DNA of 25,145 nt, taken from positions 1 to 25,145 of the forward strand of contig CALKUW010000284.1 in assembly GCA_937996585.1 (NCBI GenBank), given 5' to 3'. This stretch comes from an uncultured Flavobacteriales bacterium. GTDB taxonomy: Bacteria; Bacteroidota; Bacteroidia; Flavobacteriales_D; Sanyastnellaceae. Shown piece by piece: positions 16,372 to 22,980 of this stretch; positions within the stretch are counted from its first letter, which is position 1; every line of letters begins with the position of its first letter. The notes beneath the pieces are model-generated. The model worked only from the letters and a program-made list of their open reading frames with translations, ran no database searches and was not told the origin of the DNA. Position numbers and translations under genes: made by a program.

Positions 16372-17442
16372 ATGAAATTTCCCGGCTTCGTGACCTGGGC
16401 CTATGGTCTTTTGACGGCCTTGCTCAGCATTTCCGCTCATGGCCTCGCCCAGCCCATCCTGGGCGCCTCGGACCTTCCGCAAGGCGGCCAAACCTACATG
16501 AGGGCCAATGCCGTTCCACCCCTCGTCTTCGACATCGAATCCGGTGGAGCCGACCTGACATGGGACTTCAGCGAACTGATTTCCACCACTGAAGTCGGTA
16601 CGGAATACCTGCCCATGAGTGCCGCCAGCTTGACCACACAGTTCGTGTTCTCTTCGGCTGACCACTTCACTGAATTCGACTTCCCGGACCTCGGACTCGA
16701 GGATGCCCTTCCCATTTCCGGTGCCTCGACCTACCTCGAATTCGGCTCGAATGCCTACAAGATCATCGGGCTGGGGCTCGCCACGGACGTGTTTGACCTT
16801 CCCGTCATCTACGAGGACGATGAGGAGCTCCTCCCCCTGCCCCTGACCTACGGTGCGCAGCTGGAAGGCACATCCGCCTTTGAATTGGATATCCCTGAAC
16901 TGTTGTTTTACGGCACGACGCAATCCAACAGCATCGAAGTCGATGCATGGGGTACGCTGCTGCTGCCCGGAGGTGAATACGAATGCCTCCGTGTGAAGCG
17001 CACCTTCTCCGCCCTCGACTCGGTCAACGTCCCCACCGCCCAGATCGGATTCACGATTCCAAGGGAAGGCACGGTCTACGAGTGGTACGCCGCCGGTGAG
17101 GGCATGCCCGTACTCTCGGTACAGACGTTTGCTGACATCCCCGCCGTCTGGCAGTTCAAGCCCGGCGAGGAGGAGCCGTCCAACATCGCACAGGCAGAAG
17201 GAATCGGTGTCTCACTCAGGCCGGCCGTGAACCCCGCCGAGACAGGAAGCGTCCTCGAGATGCTCTCGGATGAAGGGGGCATGCACTTGTGTACGGTGCA
17301 CGATGCTGCAGGTCAATGTCTGTTCAACGGCATCCTGAAGGCGACTTCCGGCCGCATCACGCTTCCCTCTGCCGGCTGGCCTGCCGGATGCTACTTCGTT
17401 TCGTGGGCCGGTGCGGCCCCGGTTCGGGTCATTCTGCGCTGA
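16372..17442 (+). CDS. secreted protein with T9SS C-terminal sorting domain
   Basis: The 356-residue product has a signal peptide (about 1-27, ending HGLAQ). The body (about 28-275) is beta-rich and acidic and resembles nothing I can name. The last ~75 residues have the type A sorting-domain pattern: LRPAVNPAETGSVLEM (the 'yPNPa' element), LCTVHDAAGQCLFNG (the 'v.l.D..G..v' element), then LPSAGWPAGCYFVSW and a basic end VRVILR. Such domains direct export through the Bacteroidota type IX system and attachment to the cell surface or release. Two cysteines in the sorting domain are unusual. It follows tamB by 19 bp, and its 3' end overlaps the convergent STAS-like gene by 14 bp. Confidence 0.85.
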   Translation: MKFPGFVTWAYGLLTALLSISAHGLAQPILGASDLPQGGQTYMRANAVPPLVFDIESGGADLTWDFSELISTTEVGTEYLPMSAASLTTQFVFSSADHFTEFDFPDLGLEDALPISGASTYLEFGSNAYKIIGLGLATDVFDLPVIYEDDEELLPLPLTYGAQLEGTSAFELDIPELLFYGTTQSNSIEVDAWGTLLLPGGEYECLRVKRTFSALDSVNVPTAQIGFTIPREGTVYEWYAAGEGMPVLSVQTFADIPAVWQFKPGEEEPSNIAQAEGIGVSLRPAVNPAETGSVLEMLSDEGGMHLCTVHDAAGQCLFNGILKATSGRITLPSAGWPAGCYFVSWAGAAPVRVILR

Positions 17443-17902
17443 TGGGCGCGGGAACACCGAGGTCCGCAGTGGCATCCACCAAATCCTGCTGCTGGAAAGG
17501 CAATGGCATGAATGTGCCAGCCCGTTCCTGCAGCCACCCCTTGGCCACCCGCCGGTTTCGGAATACGCGGACATTGGGACGCATGCGGCTGATCATCTGG
17601 TAGAGGCGGTCCCGCCAGACCAACAAGTGGGCAGGAACCACCACGGCACGGTGGTGCACTCCGGCAAGGGCTCCGGACTGCGCCAGCCATGTCAAGGCGG
17701 CGCGGTCCAGCAACAGGTGGGCCCGTGGCACCACGATGAGTTCCGCTACTTCGCGTTGTCCAAGCAACTCCATTCTTTGGGCCGCTACGCGTTGCATCAA
17801 CGGCAGGTCCACAATGAGGTCCTCTGCCAACTCGACCGTCAGAAGCCCATCCGAGAAATGGAAGACCCCGTAGGGTGCCTGGTAGGTGAACGCGTGCGTC
17901 AT
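17429..17902 (-). CDS. STAS/SpoIIAA-like protein (DUF7793-type)
   Basis: The 157-residue protein shows the Bacteroidota STAS-like pattern: a beta-hairpin GVFHFSDGLLTVEL, a helix starting EDLIVDLPLMQRVAAQRMELL, a strand VAELIVVPRAHLLLD, a helix, then HHRAVVVPAHLLVW and FRNRRVAKGWLQE. The ending FRN..VAKGWL matches the 'Ft....AleWL' signature of SpoIIAA-like proteins. No membrane segment is visible, so it is probably cytoplasmic; its partner is unknown. I use the ATG at 17902. A TTG at 17953 would add 17 residues and begin right next to a hairpin. It is downstream of the DUF4249 gene on the same strand (86 bp). Its last 14 bases overlap the T9SS gene tail to tail. Confidence 0.72.
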   Translation of the reverse strand: MTHAFTYQAPYGVFHFSDGLLTVELAEDLIVDLPLMQRVAAQRMELLGQREVAELIVVPRAHLLLDRAALTWLAQSGALAGVHHRAVVVPAHLLVWRDRLYQMISRMRPNVRVFRNRRVAKGWLQERAGTFMPLPFQQQDLVDATADLGVPAPISAE

Positions 17903-17953
17903 GTTGCCAATTTGCACCGCGATGTGACCGCCATGCCGAAGCCTCCGGCCCAA

Positions 17954-17969
17954 CTGTCCACAAGGACAG
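17954..17969. other. perfect 6-bp stem hairpin (CTGTCC-ACAA-GGACAG)
   Basis: CTGTCC (17954-17959) pairs with GGACAG (17964-17969) around a 4-nt loop. It lies between the DUF4249 stop and the STAS-like start. On the minus strand it is not followed by a T-tract, so it is at best a weak terminator or an mRNA processing or stability element. On the plus strand ATTGTTTT follows, but no plus-strand gene ends nearby. Confidence 0.35.
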
Positions 17970-17988
17970 GCTGATTGTTTTCAGCGCC

Positions 17989-19158
17989 TCAGGGACAGGC
18001 AAATTCCGCTACGTCGCCCTCGGTCTCCGGAGGAAGGCAGAATTGCAATGCGGCCGTATGCTCACCCTCCACCAACTCCTGCACGGAGGGCTTCGAGATG
18101 CCCAGGCCATTGACCCGTTGCTGGGTCCGGCTCGCAATCAGACCAAGCCCCCCGGCGATGTTGGTGTAGACGGGGCGTTCCTGAATGATGTTGGTCACGG
18201 GTGCGTTGACCGAGAGGTAGGTGTCGAGCTCGCTATTGGCGATGGTCAGGATGAAGTCGAAACACCGCACACGGTCGATGTTGTCGTTCCAATCGCCGAG
18301 CTCGCGCGTGATGAAGGGGTCAGCATCGAGACGGCTGGAAAGGAACTGGTAGAAGGACTCACCGTTGATGGGGAGCTTGATCTCTTCACCGCCCTCATCG
18401 TTGTCCGCGGATTCGTCGCCGAGGTCCCAACGCACCACCCGCTCGGTCTCGGACGACAGCTGCGTATGGGCGGCATCGGCCCAGATGCGCTCGGTGAAGT
18501 GAACCTCGATGGCCGCTTCGTAGAGCTTGGCTCCCGATGTTGAAGACCACTTGAAGTTGACGTTGGGATAGCTCACCTGCGTCCCGGCACCACTGGCGAA
18601 ATTCAAGTTGAATCCGGGGATGCCCGCAGGCGGGTTGCTGATGTTGCCGGGCGACGATCCGATGAGGGTGGTCACGCCCGTCAACGGCGCACGGCCATCG
18701 GCGAAGGTCACCATCAAGCGGTAGAGGTACAGGTTGCCCGCGTTGTTGCCCTGTTGGACCGGCAGGCCGTCGGGCGTCGCAAAATGGTAGGCCCTGTATT
18801 CCGGACCGAAGAAGATGCCGTCGTCGTCCTTGTCCTGAAGCAGGGTGTCCACCGCCGTGAAGGTGGCGAGGGGGGACTCGAATGCGATGTCATCCGGTCC
18901 GAATTGCTCCACCGTGACCGTGATTTCACCGGCGGCATACTCACTGCTGTCGGCGATCAGGGCCGTTTCCAGGTTGTTGCCCTCGCCGAGCCAGGTCCGG
19001 TTGACCCGCACCCACTGTTCCTCGGCGGCCGGATCGAGCAGGCAGAACGCGAGGCTGCGCTCTTCATAGGGCGCATTCAGGTCAACATCGGTGGAGCACC
19101 CGGTCGACATGGCGAGCAGGAGCAGACAGGACCAAAGCAGGAATCGCGTCTTGGACAT
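17989..19158 (-). CDS. DUF4249-family lipoprotein
   Basis: The 389-residue protein starts with a lipoprotein signal (hydrophobic 6-18, Cys21 in AMSTGC). It continues with the DUF4249 pattern: VDLNAPYEERSLAFCLLDPAAEEQWVRVNRTWLGEGN, a beta-rich domain including FKWSSTSGAKLYEAAIEVHFTER, and an end GLGLIASRTQQRVNGL, like the family's 'GvFGa...  ' ending. DUF4249 lipoproteins are usually encoded next to a TonB-dependent receptor and probably act at the outer membrane; no receptor is adjacent here. The ATG at 19158 lies 10 bp after the reductase stop. A TAACTTCG box overlaps that stop codon, so the gene may be both co-transcribed and separately initiated. Confidence 0.85.
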   Translation of the reverse strand: MSKTRFLLWSCLLLLAMSTGCSTDVDLNAPYEERSLAFCLLDPAAEEQWVRVNRTWLGEGNNLETALIADSSEYAAGEITVTVEQFGPDDIAFESPLATFTAVDTLLQDKDDDGIFFGPEYRAYHFATPDGLPVQQGNNAGNLYLYRLMVTFADGRAPLTGVTTLIGSSPGNISNPPAGIPGFNLNFASGAGTQVSYPNVNFKWSSTSGAKLYEAAIEVHFTERIWADAAHTQLSSETERVVRWDLGDESADNDEGGEEIKLPINGESFYQFLSSRLDADPFITRELGDWNDNIDRVRCFDFILTIANSELDTYLSVNAPVTNIIQERPVYTNIAGGLGLIASRTQQRVNGLGISKPSVQELVEGEHTAALQFCLPPETEGDVAEFACP

Positions 19159-19163
19159 GCCTG

Positions 19164-19171
19164 CGAAGTTA
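19164..19171 (-). promoter_or_regulatory. candidate -7 box (TAACTTCG) overlapping the reductase stop codon
   Basis: On the minus strand the TAA of this octamer is the stop codon of the acyl-CoA reductase gene. It ends 5 nt before the DUF4249 ATG. It is one base from TAnnTTTG and identical to the box at 1412-1419. Confidence 0.35.
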
Positions 19172-20230
19172 GCGTCCGAGACCGAGCAGGAAGGCCATGG
19201 TATCCACACCATCGGCATAGTCGCCCAACCCCGGATGCTGGGCCTGGCCAAAGGGCAGTCCCCCCGACCCGACCCGACATTGGATCTCCCCTGCCTCCGC
19301 GTCCAGGCGCGCCTCCACTTCGGCCATGTCATCATAGCGCTGGTAGTGCAACGCCCCGACGGGCGACACCCACTGCGGGTCCTCCTTGAGCAGGACGAAT
19401 CCATTCTCCAACAGGTCCACGGCCTCCATCAGCCACAGGGCCTTGTGGTAGGTGTAGTTGTTCTGGTAACGGTTGTGGTCGGCGAGGTGCCCCCAATCCA
19501 CCAGGGCCGCAAACAACCGGTCCAGGTCGAAATCCCGGGGGATAAACACCTGCGTGACATTGCGGCAACCCAGGCCGAAATAGCGGAAGATGTCACCCGC
19601 CAGGGCTTGCAATTGCTCCAGCGTCTCCGACCCGTCCAAAACGGCCACGGACGTCCGTTGCCCGCGGATGATGTGCGGCACCTTGCCGAAGTAATGCTTG
19701 AAGTAGCGCCCACTGTTCCGGCTGCCGGTGGCGATGACGGCATCGTACCCCGTCAGCCGTTCCTGGGCAATGGACACCTGCTCACCGATGCCCGGACTCG
19801 CCTCGGACCAGCACGAGACCAGTGCCTGCATCAATCCTGCGTCGTCGCTGCTGGGCTTGATCAGGATACGGTGTCCGGACACCACCCCGCAAATCAGGTC
19901 GTGCAGCCCCACGAAGGGAATGTTGCCGGCCATGACGATGCCGACGGTGCAGGGGGTCGCCCCCTGCGCTCCCTCCGGCATGCCATCGAGCCACCGCTCC
20001 ACCGCATCGGTCTGCAGGGCTTCCGCCCATGCCCCCATGGCAAACCTCACGGAATCAGAGGTAAACCAGCCATTGGCGTGCACGGCCCCTTCGGCCGCAG
20101 CGGCGAGGCGCTCCCACCCGGCAGCAGGGATTCCTTCGTGAATGGAGGCGATTCCTTGACACAAAGTGGACAGCACCTGCGTGGCGCGTGCACGGTCGAC
20201 CTTTCCGGTTTCAATCAACATCGGTGGCAT
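19169..20230 (-). CDS. LuxC-like acyl-CoA reductase (aldehyde dehydrogenase fold)
   Basis: The 353-residue protein has an aldehyde-dehydrogenase-like core: VMAGNIPFVGLHDL (about 100-112), HRILIKPSSDDAGL, ATGSRNSGRYFKHYFGKVPHIIRGQRTSVAVL, and the likely nucleophilic Cys222 in RYFGLGCRNVTQVFIP. LuxC-family enzymes reduce acyl-CoA or acyl-ACP to aldehydes using NADPH. The Bacteroidota members are widespread and poorly characterised, so the real substrate is uncertain. The start is the ATG at 20230; 20221 is possible. A CATCTTTG box lies 15 nt upstream (20246-20253). It diverges from the ferredoxin gene across 91 bp. I recall this pairing from other Flavobacteria-like genomes, and it may mean shared redox function. 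Confidence 0.88.
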   Translation of the reverse strand: MPPMLIETGKVDRARATQVLSTLCQGIASIHEGIPAAGWERLAAAAEGAVHANGWFTSDSVRFAMGAWAEALQTDAVERWLDGMPEGAQGATPCTVGIVMAGNIPFVGLHDLICGVVSGHRILIKPSSDDAGLMQALVSCWSEASPGIGEQVSIAQERLTGYDAVIATGSRNSGRYFKHYFGKVPHIIRGQRTSVAVLDGSETLEQLQALAGDIFRYFGLGCRNVTQVFIPRDFDLDRLFAALVDWGHLADHNRYQNNYTYHKALWLMEAVDLLENGFVLLKEDPQWVSPVGALHYQRYDDMAEVEARLDAEAGEIQCRVGSGGLPFGQAQHPGLGDYADGVDTMAFLLGLGR

Positions 20231-20281
20231 TTGTTGTGGGAATTGCAAAGATGGCCCCAACATCCGGAGGGGTTGACCGGT

Positions 20282-20289
20282 TATTTTTG
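20282..20289 (+). promoter_or_regulatory. candidate -7 box (TATTTTTG) for the ferredoxin gene
   Basis: This exact TAnnTTTG match lies in the 91-bp divergent spacer, 32 nt before the ferredoxin ATG at 20322. That gives a longer leader than at most genes here. No -33 TTTG with good spacing was found. Confidence 0.4.
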
Positions 20290-20321
20290 TCACGGCGACT
20301 CGCCACACAAAGAAATCTGCC

Positions 20322-20669
20322 ATGGCCATCATGATTACGGACGCCTGCATCAACTGCGGGGCCTGCGAACCGGAATGCCCGAACAACGCCATCTACGAAG
20401 GCGGTGCTGAATGGACCTTCGCGGACGGAACCGGCCTGAAGGGCGAAGGCAACCACCCCACTGCCGGCTCCATCGTGGCGGATGCCACACAAGAACCCGG
20501 CAGCATGGACGTTTACTACATCGCTACCGACAAGTGCACCGAATGTGTAGGCTTCCACGACGAACCCCAATGCGCTGCCGTCTGCCCGGTGGACTGCTGC
20601 GTCGACGACCCGGACCACCGGGAGTCCGAGGACCAGCTCCTCGCCAAGAAGGCCTTCATGCACCTCTGA
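20322..20669 (+). CDS. 2[4Fe-4S] ferredoxin
   Basis: The 115-residue protein has two cluster motifs. The first is Cys9-x2-Cys12-x2-Cys15-x3-Cys19-Pro near the N-terminus. The second is Cys72-x2-Cys75-x8-Cys84-x3-Cys88-Pro, the longer spacing typical of Alvin/Chromatium-type ferredoxins. About 50 residues separate the motifs, instead of the short linker of classic bacterial ferredoxins. An extra Cys92-Cys93 pair follows the second motif. It is a soluble one-electron carrier. Divergence from the acyl-CoA reductase suggests a related metabolic role but does not prove one. Its stop overlaps the next start (TGATG), so translation of the secreted protein downstream is probably coupled. Confidence 0.93.
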   Translation: MAIMITDACINCGACEPECPNNAIYEGGAEWTFADGTGLKGEGNHPTAGSIVADATQEPGSMDVYYIATDKCTECVGFHDEPQCAAVCPVDCCVDDPDHRESEDQLLAKKAFMHL

Positions 20670-21559
20670 TGGTGCGTCGGACATTGGTGGCATCCGCAAT
20701 GTGGTGTGCCGCCATCATGGCCGCAGGGCAAACCGATCCGTATCAAAGCGTACGTCCGCTGATGGCGGGATTGACTTCGTGCTCAGATGAAGTGTGTGTG
20801 GCATTGAGTGATTCCATCGCGGATGCGCTCGAGTCGATGTTGCAGGCGGAGGATGCGTTCGAGTCGCTGTCGTCTTCCCCGGACTTCATGGCGGGGGTGG
20901 CATCTGGTGATGGAAAGCTGCGCTTGTATACCTGGAATTGGGCGCATGAGGACAGGACCTCCGGGTATGGCGGTCTTGTGGCCTTTCAATCAAAGGATGG
21001 AGACGTGGAATTCACCCGATTGCTGGACCTGTCCAGTGCCGATCGGACAGACGAACAGCAAAGCCTCAAAGCCGAGGATTGGCATGGCGCACTTTATTAC
21101 GCCATGGTGCCCGACGCTGTCGACAAGGACACGTGGCTGCTGCTGGGCTGGGATGATGCTGACGCGCAGGTGACGCGCAAGGTCATCGAGCCCTTGCAGA
21201 TCCGGCCGAGGGGCATCCGATTCGGTGCGCCGGTGCTGCAGACGACCGCCGGATTGCGCCGGCGGTACATCCTCGAATACGCCGATGCGGTACAAGCTTC
21301 TTTGCGATACCAACCCGAGGAGAGGGGCAGGAACGGCCATGAAGAGCGCATCGTCTTCGATCATCTCGGTCCGCGGGAACCCCACCTCTCCGGCATCACG
21401 GCCTACTATGGTCCCGACATGACGTTTGACGCCTTCATTCCAGGTAAACGCCCCGGCGCACCTTGGGTGCTGGAAGAGAAGACGGAAGTTTCCCAAGCGC
21501 TGCCGGGGGACCGCCCCTTCGTCGATCCACGTCCGCGAAACGGAGGCCGCAACCGCTGA
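20669..21559 (+). CDS. secreted protein of unknown function, coupled to ferredoxin
   Basis: The 296-residue product starts at the ATG sharing its A with the ferredoxin TGA. The frame is open further upstream, but that part lies inside the ferredoxin gene. A signal peptide is clear (about 1-23, ending IMAAGQ). After two close cysteines (TSCSDEVC) and a helical stretch rich in Ala/Ser/Asp/Glu, a beta-rich domain follows, with YTWNWAHEDRTSGYGGLVAFQ, YYAMVPDAVDKDTWLLLGWD and RRRYILEYADAVQASLRY. The last part is disordered and basic (PRPRNGGRNR). I do not recognise the family. Overlap with a cytosolic ferredoxin is odd for an exported protein and is probably only a compact operon. Confidence 0.82.
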   Translation: MVRRTLVASAMWCAAIMAAGQTDPYQSVRPLMAGLTSCSDEVCVALSDSIADALESMLQAEDAFESLSSSPDFMAGVASGDGKLRLYTWNWAHEDRTSGYGGLVAFQSKDGDVEFTRLLDLSSADRTDEQQSLKAEDWHGALYYAMVPDAVDKDTWLLLGWDDADAQVTRKVIEPLQIRPRGIRFGAPVLQTTAGLRRRYILEYADAVQASLRYQPEERGRNGHEERIVFDHLGPREPHLSGITAYYGPDMTFDAFIPGKRPGAPWVLEEKTEVSQALPGDRPFVDPRPRNGGRNR

Positions 21560-21578
21560 ACTGCTGAGGCCACTGCCG

Positions 21579-21586
21579 TATCTTTC
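21579..21586 (+). promoter_or_regulatory. candidate -7 box (TATCTTTC)
   Basis: TATCTTTC ends 5 nt before the ATG at 21592 and 11 nt before the in-frame ATG at 21598. It is one base from TAnnTTTG. If it is the promoter, the second ATG is the more comfortable start. Confidence 0.4.
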
Positions 21587-21591
21587 AGGTC

Positions 21592-22356
21592 ATGCAAATG
21601 CGCTTGTTCTCCTGCCTGTTGACCGGCCTCCTATCGTGCGCCCCCTTTGCGATGGATGCCCAGGACACGACTGTGGACCTGATCGACAAAGTGTATGGCA
21701 CCACACCTGAGCGGCCGGATGGTTACTCCTTCACCCACGCGATCCACTATTCCGTCGTACGGCTGGTGGAGCAGGAGAATGGCGACCGCAAAAAGGCCAT
21801 CGAGGAAACGATGGACCTGTACTACACGCCTGGAGGAGAGGCCTACGGAAGGGTCATGACATCGGAGGAAGCCACGGTCTCACACATCGGGGATGTCCGG
21901 TTGGGCATGCGCTACAGCCTGACCCGCCTTGGCGAATTGAACCTGGGCAATGAAGCCGAATTGAGCAGTGCCATGATGGATACCCTCATCATGTCGCGCG
22001 TCTCCGGCGACCGGGAGATTGACGGCCGCATGAGCGCCCATTACTGGTACGAGAACGGCAGCATCATCGATGAACTCTGGGCCGACAGCCAAGCGTCGGA
22101 GTCGGAGGTGGCCATCAGCCGCCTGTGGCCGAGGTTCGAGCCGGGATTCAGGAGTTTGGCCACGGGCAACTATGTCGGACTGGCGACCCGATGGGTGGCG
22201 GTTGATACGCAATTCAGCCGCGAGCCGAGGATCGTCCTCGAATTCAAAGGAGCCGAAGAGCTGACCGAACCATTGGAGATCTCATTCGAAGGCTACACCT
22301 TCCCCGTCTCCGCTGGCGAGATGATGCGGAAGCGCCTCGAAGCCGAGCGTCAGTGA
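21592..22356 (+). CDS. secreted/periplasmic protein of unknown function
   Basis: The 254-residue protein has a signal peptide (about 1-23, ending AMDAQ) and then a region resembling the small DUF4412-like secreted proteins of Bacteroidota: SFTHAIHYSVVRL, EETMDLYYTPGGEAYGRVM, and later RVSGDREIDGRMSAHYWYENGSIIDELWADSQ. The similarity is from memory of the general pattern and is weak. The C-terminal part is beta-rich and ends GEMMRKRLEAERQ. An alternative start is the ATG at 21598. It follows the secreted protein at 20669-21559 by 32 bp on the same strand. Its TGA abuts the TCA of the convergent Smr gene with no spacer. Confidence 0.75.
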   Translation: MQMRLFSCLLTGLLSCAPFAMDAQDTTVDLIDKVYGTTPERPDGYSFTHAIHYSVVRLVEQENGDRKKAIEETMDLYYTPGGEAYGRVMTSEEATVSHIGDVRLGMRYSLTRLGELNLGNEAELSSAMMDTLIMSRVSGDREIDGRMSAHYWYENGSIIDELWADSQASESEVAISRLWPRFEPGFRSLATGNYVGLATRWVAVDTQFSREPRIVLEFKGAEELTEPLEISFEGYTFPVSAGEMMRKRLEAERQ

Positions 22357-22959
22357 TCAACGGCTGTTGAAGCGCACCTCGGTGGCCCCGTGTCCGTATT
22401 TCCGGGGGTCGCCTTCCCTGCAGGTGCATTGGGGCCAATATGATTTCAGGGCATCCCTGATTTCCTGCCGCAGCCGCCCCTGCCCCACGCCGTGGATGAA
22501 GACGATGCGCGGAATGCGCGTCTCCTCCGCACGGCGCATCATGCGGTCGAAATGGTCCATCTGTGTGGACAGCATCTCGTGAGGCGACACGTGGTCCCGG
22601 GCGCCCGTGATGGCGTGGTAATGCAAGTCCACCTCCATGTGCGCATCCCGCTTGCGCATATTGGTCGCGTCCGGGTTGCGGTACTTGACGTCGAAGTCCT
22701 TCTGTGACGCCTTGAGTGCACGCTCGTCGACGTTGCGCTCCAACAACTCCCCCTTTGTAATGTCCTTGGAAGCGTAGGCCTTTGCCTCCTGCGCCGCATT
22801 GGGCGCCGGAAGACAATCCTTGGCGTGAAAACGCATCGGAAACCCATCCCCGTCTTCTACAACCAGTGTTTGTCCCCCATCCTCCACGGACAGCACCACC
22901 CCCTCCCCTGACTGGTGGAGAAAGCGCACACGGTCGCCGATGGAGAAGGAATGAGGCAT
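22357..22959 (-). CDS. short DUF2027-type/Smr-domain protein
   Basis: The 200-residue protein begins with an SH3-like segment typical of DUF2027 proteins (SIGDRVRFLHQSGEGVV at about 6-22, then VVEDGDGFPM). It ends with an Smr domain: the DLH motif in VDLHYH (110-115), HGVGQGRLRQEI (156-167) and GHGATEVRF (189-197). Smr domains bind or nick branched nucleic acids, and newer work links some to ribosome-collision mRNA cleavage. The larger middle domain of longer DUF2027 proteins (~340 residues) is missing here, so this is the short form. The ATG at 22959 is 5 nt after a TACTTTG. It diverges from the amylase gene across only 21 bp. Confidence 0.88.
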   Translation of the reverse strand: MPHSFSIGDRVRFLHQSGEGVVLSVEDGGQTLVVEDGDGFPMRFHAKDCLPAPNAAQEAKAYASKDITKGELLERNVDERALKASQKDFDVKYRNPDATNMRKRDAHMEVDLHYHAITGARDHVSPHEMLSTQMDHFDRMMRRAEETRIPRIVFIHGVGQGRLRQEIRDALKSYWPQCTCREGDPRKYGHGATEVRFNSR

Positions 22960-22964
22960 GGTGG

Positions 22965-22971
22965 CAAAGTA
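22965..22971 (-). promoter_or_regulatory. candidate -7-like box (TACTTTG) for the Smr gene
   Basis: On the minus strand TACTTTG, with one spacer base fewer than TAnnTTTG, ends 5 nt before the ATG. A similar short form (TAGTTTG) lies upstream of the gene at 1838-2629. The box overlaps TAAATTGC on the plus strand (22970-22977), which precedes the amylase GTG. Confidence 0.3.
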
Positions 22972-22980
22972 AATTGCAGC

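Noticed and set aside
19091..20410. Long plus-strand open frame (439 codons) opposite the reductase and DUF4249 genes
   Set aside because: It spans two well-recognised minus-strand genes, has no family motifs and is rich in Arg/His/Gln/Pro as expected from the reverse complement of GC-rich coding DNA.
20821..20872. Near-repeat of GATGCGNTCGAGTCG inside the secreted protein gene
   Set aside because: Only two imperfect copies, within coding sequence and explained by a repetitive Asp-Ala-x-Glu-Ser helix.
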